Below are positions 11,850 to 19,176 of a DNA stretch of 29,120 nucleotides, one piece after another. The first letter of the stretch is position 1; each line of letters opens with the position of its first letter. Origin of the DNA: a virus. The stretch is from the IMG/VR virus record IMGVR_UViG_3300025423_000069, positions 1-29,120 of that record, one strand, 5' to 3'. Made by a program: the position numbers and the translations under genes. The notes under the pieces were generated by a model. It saw only the letters and a program-made list of their open reading frames with translations. It had not been told where the DNA came from and ran no database searches.

Positions 11850-12210
11850 ACTTAAAAGGCAGATTAAACGCTTTTTAATGGACAAGGATAGGGGCATATC
11901 CATCCCTCTCTTTGCGGACCTCTGTGGCCTCTCCAGTGCCCATATCAGGGATGTATTCTTAGAGGAGTGTCAGCCCCTGACAGAGTTGGTCCAAATAAGG
12001 GTGAACAAAGCCTACAGAGAGTGGAAAGAGGGGCGTGTGCGGGTGATGAAAAGGCGGGATAACACTCGGTATGTGGACTATCGAAAAGAGGCGTACAGCC
12101 CCCACATGCCCAGTCAGAAGCTGGTGATGACCAGAGACGGGATTAAATTGAAGGTAGGTATGGCAAACCGTCACGACTACAGTGACAAAAACTTAGATGA
12201 AAGAGGGTAA
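11815..12210 (+). CDS. HTH-like phage protein, possible small terminase
   Basis: This 131-residue protein has LKRQIKRFLMDKDRGISIPL, FADLCGLSSAHIRDVFL (helix-turn-helix-like), LTELVQIRVNKAYREWKEG, RRDNTRYVDYRKEA and LKVGMANRHDYS. The pattern (DK.RGISIxLFAxLxGIS...DVFL...LTExVQxRVxKAY) is common in phages directly after terL. A DNA-binding function is likely. A small-terminase role is inferred from position only. It begins inside the last 35 bases of terL, with no strong ribosome site. Confidence 0.7.
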   Translation: MEHQNVLLPKAELKRQIKRFLMDKDRGISIPLFADLCGLSSAHIRDVFLEECQPLTELVQIRVNKAYREWKEGRVRVMKRRDNTRYVDYRKEAYSPHMPSQKLVMTRDGIKLKVGMANRHDYSDKNLDERG

Positions 12211-12212
12211 AA

Positions 12213-12761
12213 ATGGCAATTCTTAGAGACTACTTTTGTGAAAGTCACGGCATATTTGAGGCTTGGGAACCCCAGTGCCCTATGAAAATGTGCAAAGCAC
12301 AAATATCCATCGTGCACTTAAAGCCTGTAGGAACCAGAAGTGATAGAACAAAAAAGGCAGATGAAAGCCTAAAAGGACTTGCCAAAGACTTTCAAATGAC
12401 GGATATTAAGAGTACCCGTGCAGGTGAACACCAGACAGGGTATCTCACTAGAAACAACGAACTCACACAGAAAGAGTTGGATTTTGTTGAGGGTGCTCAA
12501 GCTGAGAAAGAGCGTCAGATATTGGCACAAGGACCTAAACCACCAGCTCTTCCCAGAGAGGCTCGCCCTGGTGACGCAGCCATGTGGGGTGCTCAAGGCA
12601 GTATCAGTATGAACTCTGTGATGGGTGGGCAGTTCAGGCCAGTCAAGGATGAGGCAGTCAGTATTTTGCCCCATCAAGCCTCGCCAACTGGTAGACTAGC
12701 AGGTCCGATAGCGGGGAACGGGTCTATGAAAGACCATCAAAACTTACAGGTGGATAAATGA
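12213..12761 (+). CDS. Conserved phage protein with N-terminal Cys/His motif
   Basis: The first 30 residues (DYFCESHGIFEAWEPQCPMK, ending MC) resemble a zinc ribbon. Then TKKADESLKGLAKDF, MTDIKSTRAGEHQTGYLTRN follows, which I recognise as a recurring family located between terminase and portal. The C-terminal 80 residues are Pro/Gly/Ser-rich and disordered. A role in head assembly is inferred from its place. AGAGGG precedes ATG, and the stop overlaps the portal start (ATGA). Confidence 0.72.
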   Translation: MAILRDYFCESHGIFEAWEPQCPMKMCKAQISIVHLKPVGTRSDRTKKADESLKGLAKDFQMTDIKSTRAGEHQTGYLTRNNELTQKELDFVEGAQAEKERQILAQGPKPPALPREARPGDAAMWGAQGSISMNSVMGGQFRPVKDEAVSILPHQASPTGRLAGPIAGNGSMKDHQNLQVDK

Positions 12762-14395
12762 GAATACCGAGTAATGATTTAGACAGAGAAGAGTTTTATC
12801 TAGACTTGATTCGTAAATGCACCGTCTCTGTCAACGAAAGAAAGACTGATTACCAAAACCTCCGCTCTTGGTATCTGTTTGGAAATGGCCCTAGTCAAGC
12901 TCCTGCCATCTACAACAAAATCTTTCCCCATCTAGACCAGCTTACGTCTTTTCTTTACTCGGCTGAAACCACCAGATTCTCTATCAACACGGGGGCAGCA
13001 GTCCCCGACAGTGAACAAGCCAAAGTACCCGTATTGACCCGTGCTCTCAATGATGAGTGGCTAAATAGCAACGCTGACCAAGTGTTCTCTACAGCCACCA
13101 CTTGGGCACTGGTTTACAACTCTTGTTTTGTCAAACTCATCATGCGTAATGGTGAACCTCACCCCTACGTGGTTGAGCCTCAGTGTATCGGTGTCCTCAG
13201 AGAAGATACCACTTACACTGACCGACAAGAAGCCTTAGTACACACGTACTACATTACCAAATCAGAACTCTATGACCGCCTCTACAACCATCCTAGACGG
13301 GATGCAATTGTCAAACGCTTGTCTCTGGTAGTCCATGAGAGGACTGAAGTGGCTAACGGCATGGAGCGTATCCTGATGTCGCAGACCAATCCTCAGCTCT
13401 ACGGTAATGTGAACCTCGATTTATCGGGGCAAAACCGTTATAAAGCAATGGTTGCAGAGGATACAGTGGAGATGACAGAGCTTTGGGTGTGGAATGACGA
13501 TACCCAAGACTACCAAGTGGTCACCAAAGCAGACCCAGACATCATTGTTTACGACCGTTCTGGGGAAGAATTGTTTCTCAAAGGCGAATTACCCTTTGTG
13601 CAAATCTGTCCCAACCCCCTTTACGACTACTATTGGGGGGGTAGCGAGGTTCAGCGACTGGTCTATTTGCAGGAATTAAGGAACAACAGACTGACTGATG
13701 TACTTGATTTACTATCAAAACAAGTCAATCCACCCACTGCTTTTATCGGTTTTACGGGTATTTCTGAGGAAAAACTGTTCGCTTTGAACCGTGCAGGGGG
13801 TCAAATCAGCAATGATATGCCCAATGCCAAGGTAGACAGGCTTCCACCTAACATGCCTAACGATTTATTCTCTGAAATACGGGATATTGACCAAATGTTT
13901 GAGGAAGCAAGCGGTATTGGCAATGTTTTACAAGGAAAAGGCGAATCTGGGGTGCGTAGCTCTGGTCACGCCTCTCAATTGGCCCGTCTAGGTTCATCAC
14001 GGGTCAAAAAGAGGGCACTCATCATTGAAGACAGCCTGGAAAAGCTCGCAACGCTCTACATGAAGTGTATGCAAGCCTACAATCCCACGCATTTCAAAGA
14101 CATTAACCATTTACCGTTCATTGCTGAGCAATTTACCAAAGATTATGTGGTGAAAGTGGATGCACACTCTAATTCACCCATCTTTGTAGAAGACCAGCGT
14201 CAGATGGCGTTCAATCTCCTCAAAGTGGGTGCAATTGATAAGGAAAGTCTGCTTGACTTGACAGAACCACCTATGAAACAATTGTTGAAAGACCGTTTGA
14301 AAAAGATGGAAGCCAAGCAAGCTCAACAGCAAGCCTCAGCTTCACCCAAAGGTCCTGAACACAAAGAGAAACCTGAACTCAAAAAGGTGGGATGA
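12758..14395 (+). CDS. Portal protein
   Basis: This 545-residue protein would form the dodecameric ring at the DNA-entry vertex. Recognisable parts are YLFGNGPSQAPAIYNKIFPH near the N-terminus, WALVYNSCFVKLIM, VVEPQCIGVLREDTTYTDRQ, and YDYYWGGSEVQRLVYLQELR. Later SGVRSSGHASQLARLGSSR corresponds to the conserved RS-rich crown/stem region of this portal group. The C-terminus is a Gln/Lys coiled tail. It lies between the terminase genes and the scaffold/capsid genes as expected. Confidence 0.85.
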   Translation: MRIPSNDLDREEFYLDLIRKCTVSVNERKTDYQNLRSWYLFGNGPSQAPAIYNKIFPHLDQLTSFLYSAETTRFSINTGAAVPDSEQAKVPVLTRALNDEWLNSNADQVFSTATTWALVYNSCFVKLIMRNGEPHPYVVEPQCIGVLREDTTYTDRQEALVHTYYITKSELYDRLYNHPRRDAIVKRLSLVVHERTEVANGMERILMSQTNPQLYGNVNLDLSGQNRYKAMVAEDTVEMTELWVWNDDTQDYQVVTKADPDIIVYDRSGEELFLKGELPFVQICPNPLYDYYWGGSEVQRLVYLQELRNNRLTDVLDLLSKQVNPPTAFIGFTGISEEKLFALNRAGGQISNDMPNAKVDRLPPNMPNDLFSEIRDIDQMFEEASGIGNVLQGKGESGVRSSGHASQLARLGSSRVKKRALIIEDSLEKLATLYMKCMQAYNPTHFKDINHLPFIAEQFTKDYVVKVDAHSNSPIFVEDQRQMAFNLLKVGAIDKESLLDLTEPPMKQLLKDRLKKMEAKQAQQQASASPKGPEHKEKPELKKVG

Positions 14396-14559
14396 TGGCT
14401 ACAAGTCAACAGACACAACCTAAAGCTGACCAGCCACGGGTGCAGACCAGCTCGCTCAAAAAAACTGAATCCATGCCTAGCTTGACACGCAGTCAGTCAG
14501 GTGTTAAAAATGCGTCTGGCGGTAGGACTCAGAGGGACTACGCCAGGCAAGGTCGTTAA
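14395..14559 (+). CDS. Small basic disordered protein, 54 residues
   Basis: ATG at 14395 (or 14392, one codon earlier) overlaps the portal stop; AGGTGGG upstream is a good ribosome site. The product MATSQQTQPKADQPRVQTSS, then LKKTESMPSLTRSQSG and TQRDYARQGR, is polar and Ser/Gln/Arg-rich with no predicted fold. No family recognised. It is translated with portal and could be a virion-associated or assembly protein. Confidence 0.6.
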   Translation: MATSQQTQPKADQPRVQTSSLKKTESMPSLTRSQSGVKNASGGRTQRDYARQGR

Positions 14560-14577
14560 CAACTTAAGGAGTACGTT

Positions 14578-14619
14578 ATGTACAAAACTCATAAGCGTGG
14601 TCGCAAGACCAAGCGTTAA
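14578..14619 (+). CDS. 13-residue Arg/Lys peptide, copy 1
   Basis: AAGGAG lies eight bases before ATG; the product is MYKTHKRGRKTKR, ending AAGCGT-TAA. Nine of 13 residues are His, Lys or Arg. A second, similar peptide is encoded at 14699 with its own ribosome site. Two such units in a row between portal and scaffold are hard to attribute to chance. Function unknown; nucleic-acid or capsid-interior binding is a guess. Confidence 0.5.
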   Translation: MYKTHKRGRKTKR

Positions 14620-14698
14620 TTGGTTCTTTTGCAAAGAAGAAAGGGGTGTGTCGCTCTCCCTAAAAAACGAGTGGCATAACTTTTCAAGGAGCGATACC

Positions 14699-14740
14699 AT
14701 GAAACGTGGAGCAAAACGCACAAAACGCAGCAAGCGTTAA
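14699..14740 (+). CDS. 13-residue Arg/Lys peptide, copy 2
   Basis: AAGGAG lies eight bases before ATG; the product is MKRGAKRTKRSKR, also ending AAGCGT-TAA. It shares the KRGxK...TKR pattern with copy 1. Eight of 13 residues are Lys or Arg. Confidence 0.5.
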   Translation: MKRGAKRTKRSKR

Positions 14741-14759
14741 TCCGCAAGGGTTAAGTCTT

Positions 14760-14781
14760 GGGGGCAGACTAAAAAGCCCCC
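14760..14781 (+). repeat. GC-rich hairpin between mini-peptides and scaffold cluster
   Basis: GGGGGC (14760-14765) and GCCCCC (14776-14781) enclose a 10-base A-rich loop. No T-run follows on either side, so termination is unlikely to be efficient; mRNA processing or protection is possible. Confidence 0.45.
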
Positions 14782-14786
14782 ACCTA

Positions 14787-14815
14787 TTGACAAACTGTTA
14801 GTAACTTGTTGAAAT
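14787..14815 (+). promoter_or_regulatory. Candidate promoter ahead of the capsid cluster
   Basis: A perfect TTGACA (14787-14792), a 17-base spacer and TGAAAT (14810-14815, four of six). The predicted start would be about 13 bases before ATG 14835, a short leader that still contains AGGAG. It follows the hairpin directly, which would allow separate high expression of the capsid genes. Confidence 0.4.
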
Positions 14816-14834
14816 ACTGACATTAGGAGTTTAT

Positions 14835-15332
14835 ATGAGTGTTCCGCAAGACAAGTTAATGGAGTTGATGCGTGGCCCGCAGAGTGCTGGTGCTGCTGCT
14901 CCTACGCCCATGCCTAGTGCAGGGCCTGGCCCCCAGTCTGACGGCATGTCTCCTCCAATGGCTTCTCCCATGTCTACTCCTGAGCCAAAGATGGGAAGCA
15001 AAGAGGCTGCAATGATTAACATTGGCATGGCAATGGATTTGCTAGAGCAGTCTCTCCCAGCTTTAGGCAGTGAATCAGAAGAGGGTCAAAAGGCACTCAC
15101 AGCGATTCGCAATTTGACATCCGTGCTTGGTCCACGTAAAAACAAAACCAACGAATTACAGCAGTCTGAAATTCTTCAGATGTTACAAACATTGCCACAG
15201 GCGGGTGGTGCAACCCCTGAAGGAAAAGCAATGGCAGCAGCACCTATTCCTGGTATGCCTCCTGCTGGCGGTATGCCTCCCCCGTCTCCCCCTCCTGGTG
15301 GAATGCCAGGTCTTCCCCCTCCCCCAATGTAA
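14835..15332 (+). CDS. Pro/Gly/Met-rich conserved phage protein
   Basis: The 165-residue product has a short helix (SVPQDKLMELMRG), a Pro/Ala/Met-rich linker, and a central helical part (KEAAMINIGMAMDLLEQSLP, ALTAIRNLTSVLG). It ends in a Pro-Gly-Met tail of MPPxGG-type repeats. Similar proteins occur between portal and scaffold in related phages; role unknown, head assembly likely from position. TAGGAG precedes ATG. Confidence 0.68.
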   Translation: MSVPQDKLMELMRGPQSAGAAAPTPMPSAGPGPQSDGMSPPMASPMSTPEPKMGSKEAAMINIGMAMDLLEQSLPALGSESEEGQKALTAIRNLTSVLGPRKNKTNELQQSEILQMLQTLPQAGGATPEGKAMAAAPIPGMPPAGGMPPPSPPPGGMPGLPPPPM

Positions 15333-15341
15333 GGAAACATC

Positions 15342-15524
15342 ATGGATTTATTTAAGCCAAGAGGCAACGCAGCTCCCCGTAGACCCACTGACACTAACCA
15401 ACAAAACGGTGTTGTGACCAACACTCCCCGTTATTCACAGTTGGGTGGACTCAATGGTGCAAGCAAAGTATCCAAAAACGGTATGCAGGTCAAGAAGCCT
15501 GGTGACGGCAAGCGGGTTATTTAA
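15342..15524 (+). CDS. Small conserved head-cluster protein, 60 residues
   Basis: MDLFKPRGNAAPRRPTDTNQ is followed by TPRYSQLGGLNGASKVSKNG, then basic residues to the end. AAGGA precedes the ATG. The basic, Gly/Asn-rich sequence looks disordered. It lies in the portal-to-capsid cluster, nine bases after the Pro-rich gene. I have no firm family name. Confidence 0.62.
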   Translation: MDLFKPRGNAAPRRPTDTNQQNGVVTNTPRYSQLGGLNGASKVSKNGMQVKKPGDGKRVI

Positions 15525-15544
15525 TTTAAAAAGAGGGTGTATCA

Positions 15545-16084
15545 ATGTCTTTAGAAAACTTATCTTTAGAAGCTCGTGATGAATTGGCTTCCTTGGCTCA
15601 AACAATGGCTGAGGACCCCAAGACACGTGAGGCTTTTTTGCGCTTGACTCAACAAGTTAAGCCTGATTTGCAGATTCCTGAAATTCAAATCAAGGATTCA
15701 ACTCGTGCTGAAATCAATCAGATTAGGCAAGAGAATGCTGCTCTTCAGGCCAAAATGAGAGAAAGGGATGCTCTTGAAGAACTATCTAGCAGACGCAATA
15801 GCTTGGTCAAAAAAGGTCTTATTGAATCTGAAGACGAAGTTAAAGACGTTGAGAAACTAATGCTTGAGCGTGGTATTACTAACCATGAAACCGCAGCCGA
15901 ATATCATAACTGGATGAAGCAAGCTGCCAAGCCTACACCATCTGGTTACAATCCCAATGCCATGAGCGGGTTTGACCTGAAGGGTTATTGGAAGAATCCC
16001 GTGTCTGCTGCTAGAAATGAAGCAGCCAAGGCATTGAATGAATTGCGTAATCCTAGAGGCATGAGGCCCATAGGATTAAATTGA
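15545..16084 (+). CDS. Capsid scaffolding-like protein
   Basis: This 179-residue, mostly helical protein has a coiled-coil stretch (EINQIRQENAALQAKMRERD), a second helical pair (VKDVEKLMLERGITNHETAA), and a Gly/Asn/Pro-containing C-terminal part with MSGFDLKGYWKNP. Position directly before the major capsid gene, size and coiled coil fit a scaffold that would template procapsid assembly. That assignment is inference. AGAGGG is the ribosome site. Confidence 0.6.
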   Translation: MSLENLSLEARDELASLAQTMAEDPKTREAFLRLTQQVKPDLQIPEIQIKDSTRAEINQIRQENAALQAKMRERDALEELSSRRNSLVKKGLIESEDEVKDVEKLMLERGITNHETAAEYHNWMKQAAKPTPSGYNPNAMSGFDLKGYWKNPVSAARNEAAKALNELRNPRGMRPIGLN

Positions 16085-16110
16085 GTTGGTAAAGAGGGTT
16101 TAATTTGTAG

Positions 16111-16124
16111 GGGCAGTGATGCCC
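16111..16124 (+). promoter_or_regulatory. Small hairpin in the capsid-gene leader
   Basis: GGGCA-GTGA-TGCCC forms a five-pair stem closed by a GNRA-type tetraloop, followed 8 bases later by AAGGAG and ATG 16142. Such hairpins often protect abundant capsid mRNAs; here this is only suggested. Confidence 0.4.
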
Positions 16125-16141
16125 ATCTTTAAGGAGTCGTT

Positions 16142-17164
16142 ATGGCTATAGGTGGTGGTATTCTGCCAGCAACAGGGTCGAGTCAGTTTACTGAGTTAAC
16201 CTACGTTACCCGCAGAGCTTTTATTCCAAAACTCGTTGTACAACTGTACAACAGCACGCCCTTGATGGCAGCATTGATTGCAAACAGTCAACAAGCCTCT
16301 GGTGGTGTGTCTTCTGTAACCGTGCCTGTTCAGGGTGCTCAATTTGTGAATGCTCAGTGGTCTGACTATTCTGGTTCATTTAACCAGCCGTCAGTTCAGC
16401 AGGGTGCTTACAACGCTGAGTATGACCTCAAGCTAATGATTTCTCCCGTACCGTTCCTCGGTATGGAGGGAGCCGTTCAGCAAGACGCAGCTATTATTCC
16501 GTTGATTGAAGCTCGTATGAACGATGCAACCAACGTGATGATGGATGCAATGGCAACAGCTTTGTACAACAACACAACCAACAACCAACAGTTCATCGGC
16601 TTGCCCGCTGCTGTGGATGATGGTACAGGTGGTTCTACATACCAAGTCACTTACGGTAACATCAACCGTAATACCAATACCTGGTGGCAGTCCAAAGTGT
16701 ACGCTGCTGGTAACACAAACCCCACAAGACAAAACATTCTCCAGTACATCTCTGGTACAGTGAAAAAAGGCGCAGAAATGCCTTCTTTCGGTGTCTGCGG
16801 ATTTGGTACTTGGACATTGTTGGCTCAAGACTTTGTTGGTCAAGAGCAATATGTTATTACCCCAGGTTCAGCCTTTGATGGCGATAACAATGGTCCTCAA
16901 GCAGCATTCAGAGCACTGATGGTTGCTGGTGTGCCAATTTATCCTGACCCATACTGCCCAGAAGGTACGGTCTATTTCTTGAACACCAACTACTTGAGCT
17001 TGTACATCCACGAGCAAGGTTCATTTGTGTTCACAGGATTTGAGTCTACTCTTCCCAACTGGCAGATTGGTTACGTTGGTGCGGTTATTATGATTGCCGA
17101 ATTGGTAAGCGTGAAACCAAAATCAATGTCCAAAGTCACTGGCTACAACTACTTGTCACTATAA
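16142..17164 (+). CDS. Major capsid protein
   Basis: This 340-residue protein is the probable HK97-fold shell subunit. Landmarks are ELTYVTRRAFIPKLVVQLYN, STPLMAALI, the Gln/Gly/Val-rich sheet region, EYDLKLMISPVPFLGMEGAV, IEARMNDATNVMMDAMATAL, and near the end FVFTGFESTLPNWQIGYVGA. The order (N-terminal anchor, IPLIEARMNDATN spine helix, C-terminal P-domain strand) matches major capsid proteins of related podovirus-like phages. It lies right after the scaffold-like gene and has a strong AAGGAG site. Confidence 0.85.
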   Translation: MAIGGGILPATGSSQFTELTYVTRRAFIPKLVVQLYNSTPLMAALIANSQQASGGVSSVTVPVQGAQFVNAQWSDYSGSFNQPSVQQGAYNAEYDLKLMISPVPFLGMEGAVQQDAAIIPLIEARMNDATNVMMDAMATALYNNTTNNQQFIGLPAAVDDGTGGSTYQVTYGNINRNTNTWWQSKVYAAGNTNPTRQNILQYISGTVKKGAEMPSFGVCGFGTWTLLAQDFVGQEQYVITPGSAFDGDNNGPQAAFRALMVAGVPIYPDPYCPEGTVYFLNTNYLSLYIHEQGSFVFTGFESTLPNWQIGYVGAVIMIAELVSVKPKSMSKVTGYNYLSL

Positions 17165-17176
17165 AGGAGTTCAGTC

Positions 17177-17515
17177 ATGTCACTTTCACCCAATAAAATC
17201 ATTCTTGCTAATGCAGCGACCAACACCGCTGGTGCATATTTTGAGCCTACCGCAGTCAACGCTACATCTTCTGGTGTAACCGTTCCTGCTGGTTTGTATC
17301 AAGCGTTGCCCACGGCTAACGTCTACATTCAGTTCAACACTTCTACCAACATTGCTTCACCAACTTGGACCAACATCCTAGCTGCAAACACTGCTGGTAT
17401 CGTGTGGTCTGACGGTACAAACGTGCAAGCTGTATCTTCCAACACATCTGCAACCATTACGCTTTACGGCTCAAATGGTGGTCAAGCTGTGTCAGGCACT
17501 TACAACAACGTCTAA
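17177..17515 (+). CDS. Probable virion protein, beta-rich, 112 residues
   Basis: The product is Ala/Thr/Asn/Ser-rich with short strands (KIILANAATNTAGAYFEP, VTVPAGLYQALPTANVYIQ, ATITLYGSNGG). Such proteins directly after the capsid gene are often capsid decoration or head-surface proteins; I infer that without a family match. AAGGAG precedes the ATG 12 bases after the capsid stop. Confidence 0.58.
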   Translation: MSLSPNKIILANAATNTAGAYFEPTAVNATSSGVTVPAGLYQALPTANVYIQFNTSTNIASPTWTNILAANTAGIVWSDGTNVQAVSSNTSATITLYGSNGGQAVSGTYNNV

Positions 17516-17525
17516 GGAGCACCTA

Positions 17526-17987
17526 ATGGCTAATCCCGATTCAGTCAGTCAGTTTTACTTAGATTCTTTTGGGAGCGGTCGTATTGGTACTGTTCAAGCC
17601 ACTCAGTTCAACACGGCTGGTAATGCTGTCATTACCATCCCGTTGCTCAATGGTGGTATGACCAAGGGTGCTGCGGTCAATTCATCAGGTGCAGTAATTG
17701 TTCGTAGAATTACGATTAACAACCCATCTGGCTCACTGGCTTCAGCCAATGTATCTATCACCACTAGCAATGACGGCAATGCAAGCAATGCTGTTGTAGC
17801 CAATGTGGTGTTGGCTAACTTGACTGCAACTGGTTTGTATCAAGACTTGACAATTGCCTCACCTTACAGCACCACAACCGCAGTCAGTGGATTTAACACC
17901 AACGCTTTATACGTGAATATCAACACAGCAAGTGGAAACAGCAACACTGCTAGTATTCAGGTATACGGTGACGTAGTTACTTTCTAA
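17526..17987 (+). CDS. Probable virion (decoration-like) protein, 153 residues
   Basis: Start at 17526 is set by AAGGAG; an open extension to 17475 lies inside the previous gene. The product has FYLDSFGSGRIGTVQATQFN, VIVRRITINNPSGSLASANV, and LTATGLYQDLTIASPYSTTT, ending VQVYGDVV-like (IQVYGDVVTF). The pattern V.VRRITI.NPSGSLASAN...YQDLT...VYGDVV is one I know from environmental phages after the capsid gene. Function is not established. Confidence 0.62.
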   Translation: MANPDSVSQFYLDSFGSGRIGTVQATQFNTAGNAVITIPLLNGGMTKGAAVNSSGAVIVRRITINNPSGSLASANVSITTSNDGNASNAVVANVVLANLTATGLYQDLTIASPYSTTTAVSGFNTNALYVNINTASGNSNTASIQVYGDVVTF

Positions 17988-18316
17988 TGAATGTTTTTGT
18001 AACCAATCGTAGTGAAGTACCGTTGACCGTAGGGTATGACGGTACTCTTTACGAGTTTAAAAAAAATGTTCCTGTTGAATTGCCTTATGAAGGTGCTGTG
18101 CGTCTTTTTGGGCATGAACAAGAGGACAAAGAGCCTATTCTAGTTCGCTATGGATGGATTAAACTTCATAGTGAATTGGAAGAAGGTTTAAAGATTTTGT
18201 CTCGGTTTGAGATAACAACTGAGAAACCTAACAGCTCGCAACCCTCGGCTGTAGGCGTAGTACCCTTGCGTGTTGAAAAACATGCAGGGGGAAAATCCTC
18301 ACAGAGGGCAGCATAA
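17987..18316 (+). CDS. Head/connector-region protein, 109 residues
   Basis: The start overlaps the preceding stop (TAATG). MNVFVTNRSEVPLTVGYDGT, LYEFKKNVPVELPYEGAVRL and FGHEQEDKEPILVRYGWIKL form a small beta domain followed by a polar tail. Between capsid and adaptor genes, this family is assumed to be virion-associated; the role is unknown. Confidence 0.65.
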   Translation: MNVFVTNRSEVPLTVGYDGTLYEFKKNVPVELPYEGAVRLFGHEQEDKEPILVRYGWIKLHSELEEGLKILSRFEITTEKPNSSQPSAVGVVPLRVEKHAGGKSSQRAA

Positions 18317-18328
18317 CATGGACGCTAA

Positions 18329-19174
18329 ATGGCAACCTTATCTTCCTATCTCACGGAAGTCCGTAGGCTCTTGCACGATGCCAATGGAGTCTTCTGGTCC
18401 GACTCGGAGCTGACGGACGATATCAATTCTGCCCGTGAACGAGTCGTTAGAGATACTGGTTGCCTACGTACCCTGATTGTTTCAGCCACCCCTATAGGGG
18501 CAGATGGTTCAGCAGCTATACCTTGGGCTGCTAATCTTGCTGTTACTGCTGGTCAGTACATCTTTTCCAACATTTATACCTATCAAGTCACAACCAGTGG
18601 CACGCTAGGTACATCTGCACCTCCCTATCCAACAGGCAATGGTGGATTTCCACCTAGCACGCCTTTTGCTAATGGCACAGCGTATTTGACCTATTACGCT
18701 CCTGCTGAAATTATTCCGTATTCAGCTTTGAATGTTACCAATCAGATATTGGATGTCCTCAATGTCACCATTTATTGGGGCAATAGTCGTATTCCGCTCA
18801 GATATTTGCCTTTTAGCAACTTTAATGCCCAATTGAGATATTGGCAGAATTACATTGGTAGACCCGTGTGTTTCTCTGTTTATGGTCAACAACAAATTTA
18901 TATTGGTCCTGTGCCTGACCAGAGCTATTTGATGGAAGTGGATACGGTAATATTGCCTTTGCCATTGTCTCAAAACACACCCAATGCTGTAGACCCTATC
19001 AACGACCCATTCACGCAACCTGTAGCCTTTTACGCTGCTTACAAAGCCAAGTATAAAGAGCAGAGCTATGGTGAAGCAGAGATATATCAGCAACAATACA
19101 AACAACAAGTACAGGCAGCTCTCAATAGCTCCTTTACAAGACGCATACCTGACCCCTACTCAACACCGTACTAA
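18329..19174 (+). CDS. Head-tail adaptor protein (P22 gp4-like)
   Basis: This 281-residue protein opens SSYLTEVRRLLHDANGVFWS and DSELTDDINSARERVVRDTG, the helical signature of phage adaptor proteins that dock below the portal. An Ala/Gly/Tyr-rich insert follows (60-125), then INLxV-like strands and a C-terminal helical part (AAYKAKYKEQSYGEAEIYQQ). Adaptors such as P22 gp4 and T7 gp11 connect portal and tail. The preceding spacing lacks a good ribosome site; the nearest AGAGGG is 20 bases away. Confidence 0.75.
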   Translation: MATLSSYLTEVRRLLHDANGVFWSDSELTDDINSARERVVRDTGCLRTLIVSATPIGADGSAAIPWAANLAVTAGQYIFSNIYTYQVTTSGTLGTSAPPYPTGNGGFPPSTPFANGTAYLTYYAPAEIIPYSALNVTNQILDVLNVTIYWGNSRIPLRYLPFSNFNAQLRYWQNYIGRPVCFSVYGQQQIYIGPVPDQSYLMEVDTVILPLPLSQNTPNAVDPINDPFTQPVAFYAAYKAKYKEQSYGEAEIYQQQYKQQVQAALNSSFTRRIPDPYSTPY

Positions 19175-19176
19175 AC

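Noticed and set aside
14521-14535. GGTAGGACTC resembling the repeated leader core
   Set aside because: It is inside a coding region on the opposite reading direction, lacks the hairpins, and is probably coincidence.
14620-14679. TTG-started short frame between the two basic peptides (Lys/Arg-rich)
   Set aside because: No ribosome site ahead of the TTG; likely just spacer between the two real-looking units.
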